DNA from: Thunnus maccoyii
Lineage: Eukaryota; Chordata; Actinopteri; Scombriformes; Scombridae
DNA length: 64,000 nucleotides
Direction of reading: 5' to 3'
Assembly: GCF_910596095.1 (NCBI RefSeq)
Contig: NC_056539.1
Coordinates: forward strand, 12,844,501 to 12,908,500
The notes under the pieces were generated by a model. It had not been told where the DNA came from, did not search any database, and saw nothing but the letters and a program-made list of their open reading frames with translations. Each line of letters starts with the position of its first letter. Position 1 is the first letter of the stretch. Positions 1-23,800 of the stretch are shown one piece after another. The translations under genes and the position numbers were made by a program.

Positions 1-1937
1 GGTGGGTGGGGTTTCCCTGGGGGATCTCAGTATTTCTAAAATTATGACTACAACCCTGCTTGGAGCTGCCGTTGTGTGGCAGACACCCTTTGATGTAAAG
101 GCTTCCTCCCAGCAACAGTGCCACACACTCCTGGCTGCAGGAAAACTGGATTAAACCAAGAATTGCTGAATGGTGTCCACGCACCGTTGTGTTCAAAGTG
201 CGGCCTGAGCTCCCATCAGGTCATACAGAACATATCAGCTCATGTGATGTGCGTATGTTCTTTGAGCCTGTGCCTGCAAGGACCATAAAATCTCAGTTTA
301 TCTTCCCCTGCGTCAACAGAGAAAGACTGATTGAGGAAGACAGTGAAAAAGTGAGAGAACAAGGCCACATTTGCATTAAATGAGTCAATGTGTCAGCGTG
401 AAAAGTACAATCCCTTCCTACTCCCTTTATTTTTTTTACACACACACACATGTATCATCTATTTTTAGCAAGACCAGGTAGAGACAAGCACGAGAAACCC
501 CCTACCTCTCTTTGCATCTCTCTAGCTTGTTATCAATGGGAAGCCAGCCGCTGCCAAACTCATTCACTGCACATGGAGCGAAGGCCGGCCCAGTCAAGTT
601 ACTGAAGTGGCACTACAGTCCGCAATTTTTCTCTCTTTACCTAAAGTGTCTGAATGTATGGCAGACAATCAGAGCTATGATAAGCCCTCCACACCTCCTG
701 TGTGGTGGGTGAATAGGAAGTGAAACACACACAAAAAGCTTAAAGGAATCAACCTGGTGTGAGAAAACAACAGAAAGTCTGAAGATATTGTTCCAAAAAG
801 TTTGTCTGTGCCAATTTCTCTCGATCCCGGTTGTCCAGAGAAGGAGGTTCCTTAAAATTGCACTACTAAATTGAACTGAAGACTTGTATTATCGGCCATC
901 ATCTGTCCACACATACTTCATTATTAATGGAAAGTGTCGGTGCTGCCTTCACTGGCAACCGGCAGCATCACACCTTCCGCACTTCACTTGAACTTTTTCT
1001 TGCCGCAGCATCACACGGTGATGTAAGGTAACAATCTTTTTGTAGAGAAACTTCTTTTCTTTGATTATGTGACACATCTGACAACAAGGAGGCATGTTTT
1101 GATATTTCTTTCTGTCTCTCTGTCTGTCTTTCACACAGCCAACCAGCATGTTATGCTAATTGGACACATGTACTTCAAGCTCTGTTGCAGTGCCCCCGTT
1201 CTGTGGTGTTTGATTATATATTCATTGTATCTGACCTGTTTCTGATGCCATGACGGAGAAGCCAAATTTTCCATCTGTGTTTCTTTTCTTTTCTTTTCTC
1301 TTCTCTGACTCAGTTTAACAACTTCATCACATTTTTTTGTCTCCTGCAGGTTAGAGCTGGTAGGTGCTTCATTTATTCTCCCAGCAGCAACATTTGCTCT
1401 CACTTGATGCTGAAGCTCTCATCTATCTTATTTTTTTGTGCCCATTTTTCATTCCATTTTTCTTTTGGCTTAATTTATTTTGTGGTAACAAATGTCAACC
1501 ATTCTTTTTCTTGACTATTTTGTCCATATCAGCTCATTCTGTAGTCTGTCATGGTACAATTGTAGTAAGAAGCAGATGTCTCTTGAATGAGCACAGTGAA
1601 CATCAATCAGCAACACAACTGTCATGTTTGTCCAAGAGAACTTTCTCTTATTGATATTAAATTATATAAATGCACTTTGATGCAAAAACATGATTGTAAA
1701 GGTTAGGGTTAGGTGAACTCAACACAAGGCTCATAATAAACTTCCTGTTGTGGTAGTTGGAGAATCTCTAAAACTATGCTGCCACCAAGTGGACCAAAGC
1801 ATTTATTGCACATTTAGGATTTTAGTTTAGCAGCAAGGCGGGATAAAGCATTAGGAAAGAAATTTCTCTGGTAGTATTTTAATAATTGATTTCTTTTAAT
1901 AACAACTGCTAAATGTAACAAGATATACTGAATGACT
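1..1937. other. Intergenic DNA with no gene recognised
   Basis: I see no exon with protein similarity on either strand. Open frames here are short and low-complexity. In human the neighbour beyond TMEM59L is KLHL26, but no Kelch-repeat or BTB coding sequence is visible. A short CA tract lies near 440-450, and two TTAGGG-like units occur near 1703-1712, too few to mean anything. Confidence 0.5.
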
Positions 1938-2200
1938 TGTACTATATGACCAAAAGTATATGGCCACTCGTCTACATACTTTTGTGTATGTTTCGTCCCC
2001 TTAGGTTCAGTGTAGGGAAATCTTAACGCTACAGCATACGATGATATTTTAGAGGTTTTTGTGGCACACCTGTGGCTGAATAGGAGCCTTGCAACCAGTT
2101 TCTAAAATCTTTTGGATAGCAGAAGAGTGGAGGCTCTTATAGCAATATCATAATGGTTTTGGAATGAGGTGTTCAACAATCACATATGATGTCATTTTCA
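1938..2200 (+). mobile_element. Degenerate Tc1-like transposon fragment
   Basis: The left part (about 1944-1990) resembles a fish Tc1-type terminal repeat that starts with a 'tatgaccaaaagtatatgg'-like motif. It is followed near 2005-2055 by a decayed transposase stretch whose plus-strand reading resembles VKGNLNATAYDDIL. The right part near 2120-2200 resembles the usual 3' region (agaagagtggaggctcttatag). Internal sequence and the right terminal repeat are missing, so this is a dead remnant. Assignment is from recalled family resemblance only. Confidence 0.5.
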
Positions 2201-2309
2201 GCTGTCTGTTTCTTTATTCTTATGCTTAATTAATTCTTATAAGACTGAACACACACACACAAATGCACACTTATTAGCATGTTTTTAATAAAAAACACTT
2301 CAGTCTCTC

Positions 2310-2335
2310 TTTATTTACAATGAAAACACTTTATT
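2310..2335 (-). promoter_or_regulatory. Candidate tandem polyadenylation signals of tmem59l
   Basis: Two AATAAA hexamers read on the minus strand at 2330-2335 and 2310-2315. They lie about 1.65 kb past the tmem59l stop codon. If used, the 3' UTR would cover roughly 2300-3984, where I see no coding sequence. Other hexamers could serve instead. Confidence 0.35.
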
Positions 2336-3984
2336 CATTATGTTGTAAGTATCATTTCATTGAAAATAAACAGACCAGTAAAAAGGAAACAATACAGTTT
2401 GAAATTCATATCATATTCCTTGTGATATACCTTCAGTTTGAACCAGCACAGATATGGATTGAATGGCTTTTTTATGATTCAGAGTCCTTTCTGTAAATCA
2501 TGAGGATATTGTCATTCATTATTACACATTCTATCAATGCTTACAGTAAATAGTAACACAAAAAACCACAAGTCTACAGTAGAGTCGTGCCATACTGGCA
2601 TGGGCGGTTAAGATAAACTATCGAAGCGTCACTTGCATGCACGGTTTATTGTCTACATAGCCTGGATTAAAAGAGAGCGTTACAGGACATCAAAAGCACT
2701 GAGAGGAAAACAGAAAATCTTCTCTAAGACTGTGCAACTCTGTTCAATAACAAAGATTTAAACGCTTTGCATTTCACATTGTTACAGAGGTTATCCTTCA
2801 GTATGTGCTCCTGGGACATACAAAATAGTCAGCTATTTGAAAGCACATGGCACATTTAACAGCTAAGAACTTTAAGTGATATAAGAGCAATAATATGATA
2901 ATAACAATAATAATAATACAGTAATAGGTGCAATCTCCCCTCTATGTGTCTCTTTCCAATCTGTGTTACAATGTATTTTACAGACAGATCAATTACATTT
3001 GTTTGATGAATTGACTGTACATGGCACTTCAATAACATAATTTGCTAACTTGTGTCGAAAATTCTGAATAAATAAAGAATGAAATAATGTTTAATTCTTG
3101 CTCATTCTAAGACAGAGCGTCCAGTTTTGACTCCTTTACTGGGTTTTCAATATGTTCCTCATAAATGAATGTATGCTGTTTGTAGATGCAGACGTGCACA
3201 CAGACACACAGAGGAATACGGTGACACTGTTTTAGTTTTTTTGAGAAAGTATGTTTTTCTGAACTTAGTGAGAATGGGTAGCTCACCTGAGAATTATTTC
3301 ACAGTGTGAAACCTGATTCTCAATTTCTAGACCACTTTTGCAGACAGTATTACTAAACAGATGACAATGCAGGATATGTAAACTTGAGCTTAAGTATCTT
3401 TTCCCTGCAGCGCTCACAAGAGTGCTCTCAAAGTGTTTTGCTCATCTTTCATTCATCTTCCTTTCCTCTCTGACTTTTCTTCGCTCTCAGCCATTAATTA
3501 ATCCAAACTCTCTGTGAGAATGAGGAAAATTTCATCTAAAATGAATCTCAGCTTCTTTTGTGCACATTAGACATGAAAAATTATGTGAAAGCTGTAATCC
3601 ATCCTCTCTCCTTGTCTCTCACCGATGTGGCTCTGAGACAGAAGCACTAAGTTACAACTGTCTTATCAATTAGCAATGTGCAGGCTGATCAATAAGGATA
3701 CATTTGTATCTGAGGATGGACTTTAAGAAATCTGAACTGTACAAGCAAATGAAACGCATGACAGGCGTCGCTAACTGAGAAGCCCGTCTGATCAACACAG
3801 GCTAGATGTTTCAGTAAGATAATTTTTAATGACGGGACCATGCTCTTAAAAATATGTTTTTAAAAATTCTGGTGACTGAGTGAGTCGGTTGATGTGTTTG
3901 TTTCATCTCTTTCACTGACGGGCCACAGATTTTTAGACAAAGTTAGCCTGGGAAACAAGACAGCTGCTCTCCCACCGGTACCTT

Positions 3985-16175
<12,191 letters not shown>

Positions 16176-16233
16176 CTCAAACCCTGAAGAGAGGAGCGGA
16201 GAGTCGAGCTTCAACCAGCACTGAGCTCCCTTT

Positions 16234-16459
16234 GTGGCGGCGCTGCTGCTGCTGCTGCTGCTGCTGCGGCTGCTGGTGGTGGTGCTGGTGCTGGTGCTGC
16301 TGCTGGTGGAAGTGGTGGTGGTGGTGGTGGTGGTGGTGTGGATGCTGCTGCTGCCTCAGCCCGGGTCCTGTCTGCTCCGCTCATCCGCTTCTGATCGTGG
16401 CGTCACGCGCATCATCATCATCATCACGCACCGCACACACACACACACTGCCCCCCCTT

Positions 16460-16524
<65 letters not shown>
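16234..16524. repeat. Compound CTG / TGG / CA microsatellites at the tmem59l 5' end
   Basis: Three simple repeats stand in a row: (CTG)n at about 16242-16266, mixed CTG/GGT repeats to about 16350, and a (CA)n tract at about 16464-16522. They begin some 60 bp upstream of the tmem59l start codon, so they probably lie in its 5' UTR or promoter. On the tmem59l sense strand the first tract reads (CAG)n. The surrounding 16010-16420 is CpG-rich. Confidence 0.85.
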
Positions 16525-16529
16525 CTTGC

Positions 16530-18077
16530 AGGCTTCACTGCAGCGCATAATGTAGATGTGATGACATTCATAAAAATGTAGCAGATAGTTGGCCGAGCAG
16601 CGGATGGCAGATGTCCAACTCGGAACAGGCAGATGGGCCATTTGTTGCGGTATTGATAGTTCATGAGCAATCAATTATCAGTTGAATGTAAAGATCCTGC
16701 TGGAACACATGTAGGCCACAACTGCTGCTGTGGAGAAACGAGCCAATAACTGATTAAAAACCACTTTATGAAGAGTGTTTATGAACACTTACTTTGTCAT
16801 TGTTTAATTGTTTGTTTGTGATGCAGTCTAACTTTGCTTGGAAAAGTGCCACACACACTTTTAACGTGATGACAGTGATTATTAATATTATGAACACATA
16901 ATCAGGAACAACATATGGTGTATCAAGAACTGAATTCCTTTCTTTCAGACAGCTGCCAGTATAGCTCAGAGTTGAACAACAGAAGCTGCATCATATGTAC
17001 AATGTTATCAATGGAAATGTTCCTCAATGTGTGATCATGTAAAGTCCCTCGAGTAAATGTTCCTCTTTTAACACTGTGTTCCAGTTGTTAAAAATGAAAG
17101 AGGCTTATAGAAGTGAGGTCAGGACTTATTTATGGAATAGAGTCTCAGATTTATAATAAAATCTTCAGTGACATTTTAACTTCAGCTTTTAAATTGCCTT
17201 CGTTGTACCCAGGAATTTTGATGTGGGTGTATTTTTATTATTTAAACCGTGGTGATGTGTTTTGGGATTTTTAGTTTTATGTTAAATGTCTTGTGCTTCT
17301 TCATGTTTCTTTGTCTTTTTAACATCTTGGGACCACATTGGAGAAAAAAAGTGTTTTCAGTTTGATATGTTATCCTTTCAATTTTGTTTTTGTGACTGTA
17401 ATCCATAAGTAAATCATATATATTCACTTAAGAAAAAGCAGTTATACTGTAGACAACAACAGTTTAGAAATACTCAGTTACAAGTCAAAGTAAATAATTC
17501 TAAATTTTACTTATAGCTTAAGTAAGAGTGTGTCAGTATCAGATAAGTTCAGTATTAAAATGATGACTGCTCCCATTCAGATTGTTGTGTTATCATTTAC
17601 ATATATTCTAGGCTATTGATACATTATCAATAATAATAATAATTTTATTTAACTTTGTAGCTCTATTCATTTTCATGTAAATCTAGTTCATGTACTCTTG
17701 GACTGTTTAACATATATTAACAATATATAACATCACATTTGATTTAATCACGTTTTATATGTAAAATCTCAATCTGGAGGGTAACTGTTGACTACAGCTG
17801 TTAAATAATGAGTGTAGTGAAGTATAAAGTACCATTAAATGGAAATACAAGTATTAAAGTACACTCAAGTACAATTCAGTAAATGTACTTAGTTACATTC
17901 CACCATATGATATATGATATTATATTGTGTTTCATAAAGTATTAGTGTGTGTACCTGAAAGTTTTACTCAAAGTGTCACTTAACCTGCGGCAACTTTCCT
18001 CTATAATTGGTAGAACAATTAACAGTACAGAAAGTGTGTAGTGCTGTTTTCATTTCTGACACTGTGTTTCTCTCTCG

Positions 18078-18080
<3 letters not shown>
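16530..18080. other. Intergenic region between divergent tmem59l and crlf1
   Basis: No coding sequence is seen. The segment at about 17450-17910 resembles a dispersed fish repeat with phrases such as 'gaagtataaagtaccattaaatggaaatac' and 'gtaaatgtacttagttacattccacca'. The rest is AT-rich without recognisable structure. Regulatory elements for both genes may lie here, but none can be named from sequence alone. Confidence 0.45.

Positions 18081-18139
<59 letters not shown>
18081..18139. repeat. TG microsatellite upstream of crlf1
   Basis: A near-perfect (TG)n tract of about 58 bp lies some 320 bp upstream of the crlf1 start codon. Confidence 0.92.
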
Positions 18140-18141
<2 letters not shown>

Positions 18142-18460
18142 ATGACATGTGGCTGTGTGGGAGAACAAGGGAGGAGCAAACAGTATGAACCTGAGTGTTG
18201 TAGCTGCCTGCTGCAGCTCCAGAGCCGCACTGACTTTAACTGCAGGAAGCAAACCTCGTGTCTCCTGCAACAGCCTGCAGTCAGTTTGGTGTCCTGACTT
18301 TCACTGGAAGAACCAACATTTGGTCTGAAAACAGCCGCTGGAGAGTGAAGCTGCGCAGTAACTCTTCCTAACTTCACCTCTGTCTGCTCCTCGCGTCTTT
18401 GGAAAGTCGGAAAGGACAGACAGGGAGGAAAAGAGCAGGAAAAACAGCTCTAAAAAAAGC

Positions 18461-20773
18461 ATGTTTACCTTCATGTGTCTCCTCCTTCTTCCACATGTGT
18501 TGCTCTCCTCGACAAGTAAGTACCAAACTTTAGTTACCTGACAGACTGACACAACATAGCGCACTAATTACCACGTTTGTGTCGGTTCAGATCGCAGCAG
18601 GAGGAGGTACGATATAAATGTATCACCTCCTGTATTTAGACTGACAGCAGCTGTCTTAAAAACTAGGTGTTAAGTTATAAAGTAAAGCTTAAGTTTTAAA
18701 TCAGTTTTTTCACATAATCCACAGTATTTCACATCGAAATCAGCGTAAGGAGGAAAGAAACAAGGCGACTAGTTGGTTCACAGGTTTCACCATACCAGCT
18801 GTTATTATCGCCCCATCTATAATGATTATAATAGATATGCAGCTGAACACTGATAAGTAACCACAGAAATTTCAACTATGTTCCAATTTTAGTAAGCAAT
18901 ATGAATAAAACCCTCTATCACCGTATATGTCATTTATATCACAATATTGATATATTTTATAATATGGTATTATTTCTGGAAAATCAATTTAGATACTGTT
19001 TATGGATAAAATAACCAGACAATTACAAGATTTTTTTTTCTAATTCAGTGAATAGAATACCTACAAGTAAAGAAACTTGATCAAATTGATGCAAAAATCA
19101 TAAAAATCCAATATTGCCCACAATCACCTAAAACATCCAGAAATGTTAAAAGGGATAACTATCAAACTATGACAGTAGACAGATTTATATTTTCTCATCA
19201 CCAAACCCTTATGCTTATTTATTTGAGGAACCTTGTTGAATATTCTGAAAAAGTTGGTGAAACTTTTGATTGGATCAGACTCTGACCAACTAATGAAATG
19301 GTGTCAACAAAAACTCAAATTATAGTTTAACTGTAGCGTTTTCACTGAAATAAATCCAAATGCAGTGACACCACAGCAATCATTAGGTGTGATTTTGCAC
19401 CTAATGTTGGATTGAAGTGAGATGGTGATGAAGCTGATGAGACAAATTGAAATAAACAGTGTTCATCCGTGCTGTCGCGTGAAGGAAATGTGAGAAAGAT
19501 ACTCCAAGTTATTACCGTGCACAGACTGGGAGACTGATCTGCAGGTAGCTTCTTCATGTGTGTATGTTGGTTATTATTCTTATTTACATATATTTCATAC
19601 TTAACATTATGTTTTACAGTGAATCTCACTCACTTCGGCCCAAAGGTCAATCCTCATGTGTCTTACAGGCAGATGTCACATCGCATTAGATGCTACTGAA
19701 TCCGCTGAGGCTGGAAACAACGTAGCGGCACATATGTTAGAAAGCTTGTCCACCGCCCACCTGCAGCACGGTTAATAAAACTCTACACATTAACCCTCGT
19801 ATCTCTGTGAAGGAGCCCAGTGGTAACATTCAAACACACAGCAGAGAGTTATTTGCTCATGGGCATCAGTCATAAAGGCAAACTTTTAAACTCTAAGAGG
19901 GGGACTAGTATGGAAAAGCATTCAAGGATTTTACCGACAAACCAGGGTGACCTTTCTAAGTGATCCTACTAAGGCTCCATAAATCCACTTCATTACTGGG
20001 TCATAAATATGTGTTGCTACTCCTCCTCACACACAAACACAAAAAAGTTTCCATGCAGTTGGCAAGAGATTTGGAATCAAATGATTTCTTGTAGGAAACT
20101 TTGCCATTTCACCTCTAGGTCCACTGCTAGTGTGTTGTTCTCAGTGTTGAACCAAATGCAGACAAACGGCTTCCCAGGATCTAATACGTGATATTATTGA
20201 GAAAAGTCTAATCAATGAAAGTTAAAGGATGAGAGGAAGCTAAAAACCTAAAATGTAAATAAAAATGCACCATGGTGTTGTTAGAAAAAGTTACTTTTTG
20301 GCTTTAATGACCTTTAGATTTTTGTTAATAGTATCTTCAAAATTATATATAATGAAAACCTGATATACAGGTAAATTGGAGAATGAAATTTTAAAAAAGT
20401 ACTCCGTGTGCAGTAATTTTATTAAAGAAGCAATGTTTCAGCATAGACAATCATCAGGCATAAATATACACAATACAACAGAAACACAGGCTGCAAAAAA
20501 CAACAACTTTACAGTCAAAAAAATGGTCAAATTAGTATATAAACAGTTAGTTGTCAATCTGTATAATTTTTTAGCAAAAATCAAGCAAAAATGCTAAAAT
20601 ATTTTCAGGATCCAGCCTCTTAAAGGTCTTAGGATTTTGGACATTTGGTCAGACAAAACAAGTGACTTCAAACTTTACTTTAACTAATGGAATTCACTGG
20701 AAGCCTGACGAGAAAGTAAAGGCACATTAGAAGAGGAAGAAGGGCTTTTTGATGTTGGCATGGCTTAAAAGAG

Positions 20774-20825
<52 letters not shown>

Positions 20826-23800
20826 TGTGTCCATCACCCAGAGGTGGCAGTGATCTCTCCGCAGGATCCCGTCCTGCGTATCGGCTCCAGCCTGACAGCC
20901 AGGTGTGCGCTGAGCCCTGAACTCGGCCTCCACGCCAGCACGTTGTACTGGACGCTGAACGGGATGCGTCTGTCCAGCAGCACCTACAGCGTGGTGAGCT
21001 CTGACATCTTGAGCGTCACCCTTCACAGCCTCAACGGCTCCCAGCAGCAGTCTGGAGACAACCTGGTGTGTCACGGAGCAGATGGACACGTCCTGGCCGG
21101 TTCTTGTCTCTATGTGGGCAGTAAGTGGAGGCTTTTCTGTCTGTGCAGAGTCCTATAATTTACTGGTTATTATAGTATTATATTACTGGTTCAGTAGTGT
21201 TTTTACTGCCAGTGGAATTACCATTGTTGAAAACTTTTTAAACGTATCATGTGCTTTTAAAAATAAAAAAGGTTTTAAAAAGTATTTATCGGTCAATATG
21301 CTTGGAAAATGAAAAGATATGTATTTTTAGCTTTAAATTTATCTATTGTTTGAAAATGTAATAGTTGTAGTTTCTTAAACATACTGCAAAGAAGCATGCT
21401 GCCTTTCCTTTTTTGTCCCTTCTCATCCCCACAGTCATCATGAGCACATCACTCACAACTATAACATTAAATTTAGTTAACCCAAAACCCAGATGATATC
21501 AACTTTCTAACTCAAAGTCTGAGGTAAGATCAAGGTAAATGTACAAGGACACACATACACAGCCTGTGAATGACTGGGCTGAAATTATGCTATTGAGGAT
21601 CTATAAGTTAACAAAAATAAAGATGAGTTAATATCTCAATTATTTCAGTCTATTATAATCATTTAAATCAAGAAATGTAAAAAATTATGCTTCCAACTGT
21701 TATTGCCCTCATTATAGTAACAAATATGCAATTCCATACTGAGATTAAAATGAAAGTTATTTCAACTTTCTATTTGACTTCTCTTTACATGTCACTGCAT
21801 TCAAATTCAATATGTGGACGCCAATTATTTGAAAAGCTTTTTGTCTCTTTTAAAATTAGTTTTTTCATATGGTTTTTGTTTTGTTTTGGTTTTTCTTTTC
21901 TCTCTCTCTCTAACCAGTGCCTCCAGAAAAGCCGGTCAATTTAACGTGTTGGTCGCGCAACACAAAGGACTTGAGCTGCAAGTGGAGCCCGGGGGGGCGG
22001 GGTGAGACCCACATCCGAACCAAGTACACCCTCAAGTACAAATTGAGGTGAGCGCCCCAGACCTGCTGCAGCTCACAGGTGATCACCTCGTCCAACACCA
22101 ATCAGGTAGACTAGCAGCTAATGTGCAGCATAAAGTTCACCATCTGCAACACATGCTACACTCAGAGGCTGCAGTATGCTGTTATGTTTTGGTACTGACT
22201 GTTAAAAAATTAAAAAGAATAGTTAGTCTGCCTTTTTGGAAAACAAACAAACATCAAAAGTCTATTATGGTCATGGTGCTTGCTATGCTTTCTGTCCAGG
22301 TGGTATGGGAGAGAAAAGGAGTGTGAAAATTACAGCACAGGGAAGCAGCGTAACTCCTGCTACATCCCCCACAACCTCGCCCTCTTCACCCCATATGAGG
22401 TCTGGGTGGAGGCAGCCAATCAGCTGGGCTCCGCCACCTCTGACATCACCACCCTGGACATCCTAGATGTAGGTGAGTAAGTTTGATGACATTTTTCCTT
22501 ATATTGACTCCTGGAGGTTAATTAACAAAATCTCATAGTGTCTCGTCTCCTCTCTTCTATTTGTTTGTCTGCAGATCTCCTGCATATGGCTAACACACTC
22601 CTTTGGGGGAGGGGGGATTTATTTTTATGATCTGCTCCCTCCACCCACCACTGTAACAGCATTATGAGTTCAGGCTGCAACTCTCAAAGATAAAATGTTT
22701 CATTGTAAAAGTTAACATCACAGCAGATGCCTCTTAGGTAATGCCTTCACAAGTTTCACAGCAAGAAATTCAGGTTGTGATGTACGAGCAATAACAGGTA
22801 ATCTTTATAGTGTCTCCAGCCCTAATGTAATAGCGTAGGCTTGTGGCCTCCAGAGCGCCACATTTTGAAAGCAATGTTCATTGTCTGTGACTGAGCATCC
22901 TCTCCCTCCATTCATCGTCACTGCGCACTGGAGTAGCAGATAAGTTGGAGGCTGTGAGTGAGTTGGAGGAGAAGGAGGAGCGATGCCATATGTATGATGC
23001 ATTACGCTGCCTCAACAAGAGAAACAATAAGCTCAGTGAATACTTTTCCTGGCTTGATTTTCTCATCTCCTTCGAGCGGAACTCAGTAGAGCAAATAAAG
23101 TACATCAGCTGACAAACGGTGTCACACACCAGCAGTAAAAGCAGTGACGGTTAAAAGCATTTACAAGACATTTTATTAACTTCTCTTCCTTCCTTTGTCT
23201 GTCACGCCACTTTATCTCTCCCTTTATCTTTTTCTCCGTCAAAGCACTTGATTTGTTTGCAGCCTTTATTGCAGTGGGTAAAAGTTTTATTTAATGCTGA
23301 CTGCTGGTACAACGTGCTCTCAACAGGAAGTAGAGAATGACCTGGACAAAAGCCTTTCACTCTGCTGAAGGGGAGAGGGACACACAACTTAATGAAAGTT
23401 AGCCAACAGTTTTAATTTGTCGAGTGAATATCTCTATATTGAAATCAAAATGCTTAAAGCTAGCTTGCTTGGGTGGCCTATTGGTTAAAAAATCCACAAA
23501 AAAATAAAAAAATAAAAATCTATATTATATTTAAATGTCCCAGTCACTCATTTACAGCAAAAAATACATGGTGCATAAAATTCTGGGAGGCTGCGTTGGT
23601 AAGGATTGGATCATATGTGTAATGACATATGTGGGGTCTTTCTAGGATGGGGGGATTTGGGTAGAAGTACCTATTTATTTTATAACATTTATTCTCTTAT
23701 GCACATATGTACTTAACAGAATTTTGCCTTTTGTTTATTGACTTTTTGTGTTTCTTTCATGTACAGTTAGCAAGTATTTGTGTCATGTTTGAGTGTCTGA

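Noticed and set aside
1700-1712. Telomere-like TTAGGG units
   Set aside because: Only about two units; expected by chance and not an interstitial telomere array.
16232-16670. Poly-Cys/Leu/Trp and Thr-His frames near the tmem59l start
   Set aside because: Low-complexity translation of CTG, TGG and CA repeats; the genuine gene is on the other strand.
23455-23500. tRNA-SINE A-box-like 'gggtggcctattggtt'
   Set aside because: No matching B box or SINE body follows; too little to call.
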